Part shown: positions 5,922 through 8,849 of the stretch, one piece after another | How positions within the stretch are numbered: the first letter of the stretch is position 1 | How the letters are laid out: the number at the start of each line of letters is the position of its first letter | Made by a program: the position numbers and the translations under genes | The notes under the pieces: model-generated | The model's input: only the letters and a program-made list of their open reading frames with translations | The model's database searches: none | Told to the model about the DNA's origin: nothing | Assembly: GCA_900542675.1 (NCBI GenBank) | Contig: UQOT01000082.1 | Coordinates: 1-8,849, forward strand | Length of the DNA: 8,849 bases | Reading direction: 5' to 3' | From: an uncultured Eubacteriales bacterium | GTDB lineage: Bacteria; Bacillota; Clostridia; Monoglobales; Monoglobaceae

Positions 5922-7088
5922 ATGGAGAATGATTTAAACAAACTGCGCAGCAGGATTGACGAAATTGACAAGAAAATCCTGCCGCTGTTTTTAGAGAGAA
6001 TGGACATTTGCAGCGCTGTTGCGGACTATAAGCGAAGCGTCGGAAAGCCGGTACTCGATACCGAGCGCGAAAGACAGGTGCTGAAGTCAAAGGTCGATAT
6101 GTTAAACAGCTGTGATAAAAATCGTGAAAACGAGGTTTACGAGTTTTATTCCGCCATTATGTCAATAAGCCGTGACAGGCAGACGCGCGAGCTTAGCCGC
6201 GGCAGAAGCAGAACGCGGATTGAAGATATTTTAAAGCCCGTACCGCACGTTAATGACCCAAGCGTTGTGTTCTACGGCACCGACGGCTCGTACAGCGAGG
6301 AGGCGGCGATTAAGTATTTCGGCAAAGATAGCAGCCGTTTCAGCGCACGAGCATTTGAGGACGCGTTTACGGCGCTGAAGGACGGCAGAGCCGACTATGC
6401 GGTGCTGCCTATAGAGAACTCGAACACCGGCACGATAGTCGATGTTATGGATTTGCTTGAAAAGTATAATTACTATATAATCGGCGAGGTTGACGTTCCG
6501 ATAAGACATTGCCTTATGGGCGTCAGGGGCGCGGATATTAGAGATATAAAGCACATATTTTCGCACGAGCAAGGGATACTTCAAAGCCGCGAGTTTTTAA
6601 AATCGCTTGAAAAATACGGTAATGATATCGTGTGCGAGGAGTATTACAGCACGGCTCAGAGCGCAAAGAAGGTCGCGGCGGACGGAGATAAGACGCAGGC
6701 GGCAATCGCGGGCAGGCGCAATGCGGAACTCTACGGACTTGATATTTTAGCTGAGAATATAAACAGCAGCGACAAGAACACAACGCGGTTTATCGTCGTG
6801 GCGGTTCACCCCGAGGTTGACGAAAGCTGCGACAAGATAAGCGCTGCGTTTACTCTGCCGCACGAGAGCGGCGAGCTGTATCGCGTGCTTGCGTGTTTTG
6901 CACACGGAAATCTGAATCTTTTAAAGCTTGAGTCGCGGCCTCTGTTTGACAGAAATTTTGAGTATATGTTTTTTGTTGACTATACCGGAAATCTGCTCGA
7001 TGAGGAAACGCGGAGAGTTACGAATAACGTTATCGAGGGAACGAGCGAGTTTAAGCTGCTCGGGAACTACAGGTTAAAGACCGAATAA
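5922..7088 (+). CDS. pheA: Bifunctional chorismate mutase / prephenate dehydratase (P-protein)
   Basis: Fusion enzyme that rearranges chorismate to prephenate and then converts prephenate to phenylpyruvate. The AroQ-type mutase domain (about 1-90) shows LRSRIDEID (8-16), Lys37, DTERER (46-51) and SRDRQ (83-87); Arg9, Arg26, Lys37, Arg49, Glu50, Ser83 and Gln87 align by eye with E. coli active-site positions. After a basic linker (about 91-112) the dehydratase domain shows FYGTDGSYSEEAA (117-129), LPIENSNTGT (162-171), FSHEQGILQ (213-221) and NTTRF (286-290). The C-terminal ACT domain (about 305-385) keeps GELY (317-320) and ESRP (337-340), the Phe-binding signatures, so feedback inhibition by Phe is likely. 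GAGG at 5911-5914 overlaps the aroC stop codon, indicating close coupling. The mutase half probably also supplies prephenate to TyrA, as no other chorismate mutase is visible here. Confidence 0.95.
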   Translation: MENDLNKLRSRIDEIDKKILPLFLERMDICSAVADYKRSVGKPVLDTERERQVLKSKVDMLNSCDKNRENEVYEFYSAIMSISRDRQTRELSRGRSRTRIEDILKPVPHVNDPSVVFYGTDGSYSEEAAIKYFGKDSSRFSARAFEDAFTALKDGRADYAVLPIENSNTGTIVDVMDLLEKYNYYIIGEVDVPIRHCLMGVRGADIRDIKHIFSHEQGILQSREFLKSLEKYGNDIVCEEYYSTAQSAKKVAADGDKTQAAIAGRRNAELYGLDILAENINSSDKNTTRFIVVAVHPEVDESCDKISAAFTLPHESGELYRVLACFAHGNLNLLKLESRPLFDRNFEYMFFVDYTGNLLDEETRRVTNNVIEGTSEFKLLGNYRLKTE

Positions 7089-7103
7089 TCGGGCGGTGAT
7101 ATT

Positions 7104-7598
7104 ATGAAACTGGTGCTTATCGGAATGCCGGGCTGCGGCAAGACCTCTATCGGAAGGCTTGTATCCGAGAAGCTGGGATTTAAGTTTATAGACCTTGATG
7201 AAGAGATTGTAAAGTCTGCGTCAAGGTCGATTAACGAGATATTCGCTAAGCTTGGAGAGGAGCATTTCAGGGAGCTTGAAACCGATGCGCTTAAGAAAAG
7301 TCTTGAGAGTGACAACGCTGTCATATCGACGGGCGGCGGAATTGTAAAGCTCAGCCGAAACGTAAAAGCGATAAAGAATATGGGCGGATACACAGTGTTT
7401 ATCGACAGACCGCTCAGGTTGATTATCGGTGATATTGACACGTCTGAGCGACCGCTTTTAAAGGATGGGGCGGACAGGCTCAAAAACCTTTACGCCGAGC
7501 GGTATGAGCTCTATAAAGCCGCCGCAGACACAACAGCCGTAAACGACGGCAGTATTGAAGATATAGTAAATAAAATATGCGGCTCAATCAGACGATAG
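7104..7598 (+). CDS. aroK: Shikimate kinase
   Basis: Phosphorylates shikimate at the 3-hydroxyl with ATP; fifth shikimate step, cytoplasmic. The 164-residue protein is a small P-loop NMP-kinase-like enzyme. Visible are the Walker A motif GMPGCGKT (7-14), FIDLDEEI (28-35, shikimate-binding Asp32), FRELE (55-59, Arg56), ISTGGGIV (74-81, the glycine-rich shikimate-binding loop), the lid ERPLL (115-119) and RYELY (133-137). The probable ribosome binding site GGTGAT (7095-7100) matches the one before tyrA, including the preceding C. The gap from pheA is 15 bases. A 46-base AT-rich gap without obvious structure separates it from aroQ. Confidence 0.95.
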   Translation: MKLVLIGMPGCGKTSIGRLVSEKLGFKFIDLDEEIVKSASRSINEIFAKLGEEHFRELETDALKKSLESDNAVISTGGGIVKLSRNVKAIKNMGGYTVFIDRPLRLIIGDIDTSERPLLKDGADRLKNLYAERYELYKAAADTTAVNDGSIEDIVNKICGSIRR

Positions 7599-7644
7599 TC
7601 TGCCATAAATTTCCGAAAATAACCCGAAAAAAGGAGAAATAAAT

Positions 7645-8094
7645 ATGACAATAATGGTAATAAACGGACCAAACATTAATATGCTTGGAATAAGAGAGCC
7701 GGGAATTTACGGCGAACAGAATTATCAGGATTTAGAGAAGTATATCGAGGATTATGCAGAGAGCATCGGCGCAGAGGCTATTGTTGTTCAGAGCAACGGC
7801 GAGGGCGAGATTATCGACTATATCCACCACGCTATGACGAGCTGCGACGGTATAGTGATAAATCCCGGAGCGTATACGCATTACAGCTACGCTATATTCG
7901 ACGCACTGAAATCGGTAAATATGCCGGCTGTCGAAGTGCATATCAGCAATATACATAAGCGCGACGAGTTCCGCAGAAAGTCGGTTACCGCCCCGGCTTG
8001 TATCGGTCAGATATGCGGTTTGGGCTTTATGGGCTACAGACTCGCTATAGAGTATCTTATCGAAAACATAAAGGCGGATAAAGACAATGATTAA
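7645..8094 (+). CDS. aroQ: 3-dehydroquinate dehydratase, type II
   Basis: Dehydrates 3-dehydroquinate to 3-dehydroshikimate; third shikimate step. The 149-residue flavodoxin-like protein is the type II form, which normally assembles as a dodecamer and is unrelated to the Schiff-base type I enzyme (AroD). Motifs are NGPNINMLGIREPGIYG (7-23, with Arg17 and catalytic Tyr22), QSNGEG (49-54), INPGAYTHYSYA (72-83), VEVHISNI (96-103, His99 as general acid) and EFRRKSVTAP (108-117). QSNGEG differs from the common QSNHEG by a Gly where His is usual; the core catalytic pair is intact. AAGGAG (7631-7636), 8 bases before the ATG, supports this start. A second in-frame ATG three codons later is less well placed. 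Its 3' end overlaps aroE by 8 bases. Confidence 0.95.
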   Translation: MTIMVINGPNINMLGIREPGIYGEQNYQDLEKYIEDYAESIGAEAIVVQSNGEGEIIDYIHHAMTSCDGIVINPGAYTHYSYAIFDALKSVNMPAVEVHISNIHKRDEFRRKSVTAPACIGQICGLGFMGYRLAIEYLIENIKADKDND

Positions 8095-8849
8095 GCTTAA
8101 TGTTATAGGCGATCCCGTGATGCACAGCAAGTCGCCGTTGGTTCACGGCAAGGTGCTCGGTATGCTAGGTATAGATTACGAGTACGACAGGGTGCTTGTC
8201 AAAAAGGGCGGACTTTCAGAATATATAAAACAGGCGGTTGAATTGGGCGTTGCGGGCTTTAATCTCACAATGCCGCACAAAGCTGATATAATACCGTTCC
8301 TTAAAGAGATTGACAGTGACGCAAGGCTGTTCGGCGCCGTAAATACCGTAAAGATTGACGGCGGAAAGCTCAGCGGCTACAACACCGATGCGGGCGGGTT
8401 TATACTCGCGCTTTCTCAAAACGGGTTTGATGTTAAAAATAAGGATATAGTAATTCTGGGCGCGGGCGGAGTGTCGTCAACTCTCGCCGTGAAGTTTGCG
8501 TCGCTCGGTGCAAAGTCTATAGCCGTGCTTAACCGCACCGCAGAAAAAGCTGCGGATATTTGCGAAAAAGTTGAGTCTGTTCGCAGCGAGTTCGGTATAA
8601 CCTCTCAAATGCGGTATGACGGCTTCGGCGCGAATATTATAAAGAAATATATGCCCGGCTGCGATATGCTGCTCAATGCGACTCCGCTCGGTATGACGGG
8701 CGTTAATAATAACTATGAGGATTTGAGCTTTTTTGAAAGTCTTAACAAGTCGGCTTTTGTCGCCGATTTGATTTACAGCCCCGAAAAGACCGAATTTTTA
8801 AAGCGCGCGGAGCAGTTTGGTCTTAAATTTATGAACGGATACGGTATGC
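8087..8849 (+). CDS. aroE: Shikimate 5-dehydrogenase, 3' end missing (window edge)
   Basis: Reduces 3-dehydroshikimate to shikimate with NADPH; fourth shikimate step. The frame starts at ATG 8087, inside the end of aroQ, and runs open for 254 codons to the window edge. Visible motifs are the shikimate-binding SKS (14-16), NLTMPHK with catalytic Lys65, VNT with Asn86, NTD with catalytic Asp101, the Rossmann loop GAGGVS (125-130), NRT (149-151, typical of NADP preference), NATPLGM (197-203), DLIYSP (227-232) and NGYGM (250-254). The family usually continues only a few dozen residues past NGxGM, so most of the gene is present. The overlap with aroQ and the poor Shine-Dalgarno sequence (AAGG 8071-8074, 12 bases away) suggest translational coupling. 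The cut is due to the window, not to gene damage. Confidence 0.94.
   Translation, partial: MIKLNVIGDPVMHSKSPLVHGKVLGMLGIDYEYDRVLVKKGGLSEYIKQAVELGVAGFNLTMPHKADIIPFLKEIDSDARLFGAVNTVKIDGGKLSGYNTDAGGFILALSQNGFDVKNKDIVILGAGGVSSTLAVKFASLGAKSIAVLNRTAEKAADICEKVESVRSEFGITSQMRYDGFGANIIKKYMPGCDMLLNATPLGMTGVNNNYEDLSFFESLNKSAFVADLIYSPEKTEFLKRAEQFGLKFMNGYGM

Noticed and set aside
7599..7644. Possible terminator or regulatory gap between aroK and aroQ.
   Set aside because: The 46 bases are AT-rich with a ribosome binding site but show no stem-loop.

Overview
The window reads as one operon that encodes the whole route to phenylalanine and tyrosine, preceded by a regulatory leader. All nine genes lie on the + strand: DAHP synthase (aroF), prephenate dehydrogenase (tyrA), 3-dehydroquinate synthase (aroB), EPSP synthase (aroA), chorismate synthase (aroC), chorismate mutase/prephenate dehydratase (pheA), shikimate kinase (aroK), type II dehydroquinase (aroQ) and shikimate dehydrogenase (aroE, cut off by the window end). 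Together they cover all seven shikimate steps from PEP and erythrose-4-phosphate to chorismate, plus the committed steps to phenylpyruvate and 4-hydroxyphenylpyruvate. Only the final aminotransferase is not seen. There is no tryptophan gene in the window.

The organism is most likely a member of the Bacillota, probably class Clostridia. This is inferred from AGGAGG-like ribosome binding sites, the DAHP synthase with an N-terminal ferredoxin-like domain, the type II dehydroquinase, and the clostridial look of TyrA and EPSP synthase. Base composition is near balanced in the genes and AT-rich in the leader. I cannot name a genus.

Bases 1-301 hold the most interesting content. They contain a likely -10 box, a well-formed ribosome binding site, and an unlisted 42-codon open reading frame (77-205) with the run YFFYFSQSFYFSFGYF, 11 aromatic residues in 16 codons. 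Downstream is an intrinsic terminator (232-267), whose 5' arm can instead be captured by a compact three-way-junction antiterminator (183-245). The spacing fits classical ribosome-mediated attenuation: a ribosome stalled at the Phe/Tyr codons leaves the antiterminator arm free, and one that reaches the stop codon covers it. The inferred result is that the whole shikimate pathway is switched on by shortage of Phe or Tyr.

Bases 302-2215 hold aroF and tyrA. Bases 2216-2460, the only sizeable gap inside the operon, are almost filled by a roughly 240-bp MITE-like element whose ends are inverted arrays of a degenerate heptamer; its left end supplies the tyrA stop codon. From 2461 to the window end, aroB-aroA-aroC-pheA-aroK-aroQ-aroE follow with gaps of about 50 bases or less and an 8-base aroQ/aroE overlap. 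Control probably acts at two levels: transcription through the leader, and enzyme feedback through the ferredoxin-like domain of DAHP synthase and the ACT domain of PheA. TyrA carries no ACT domain.
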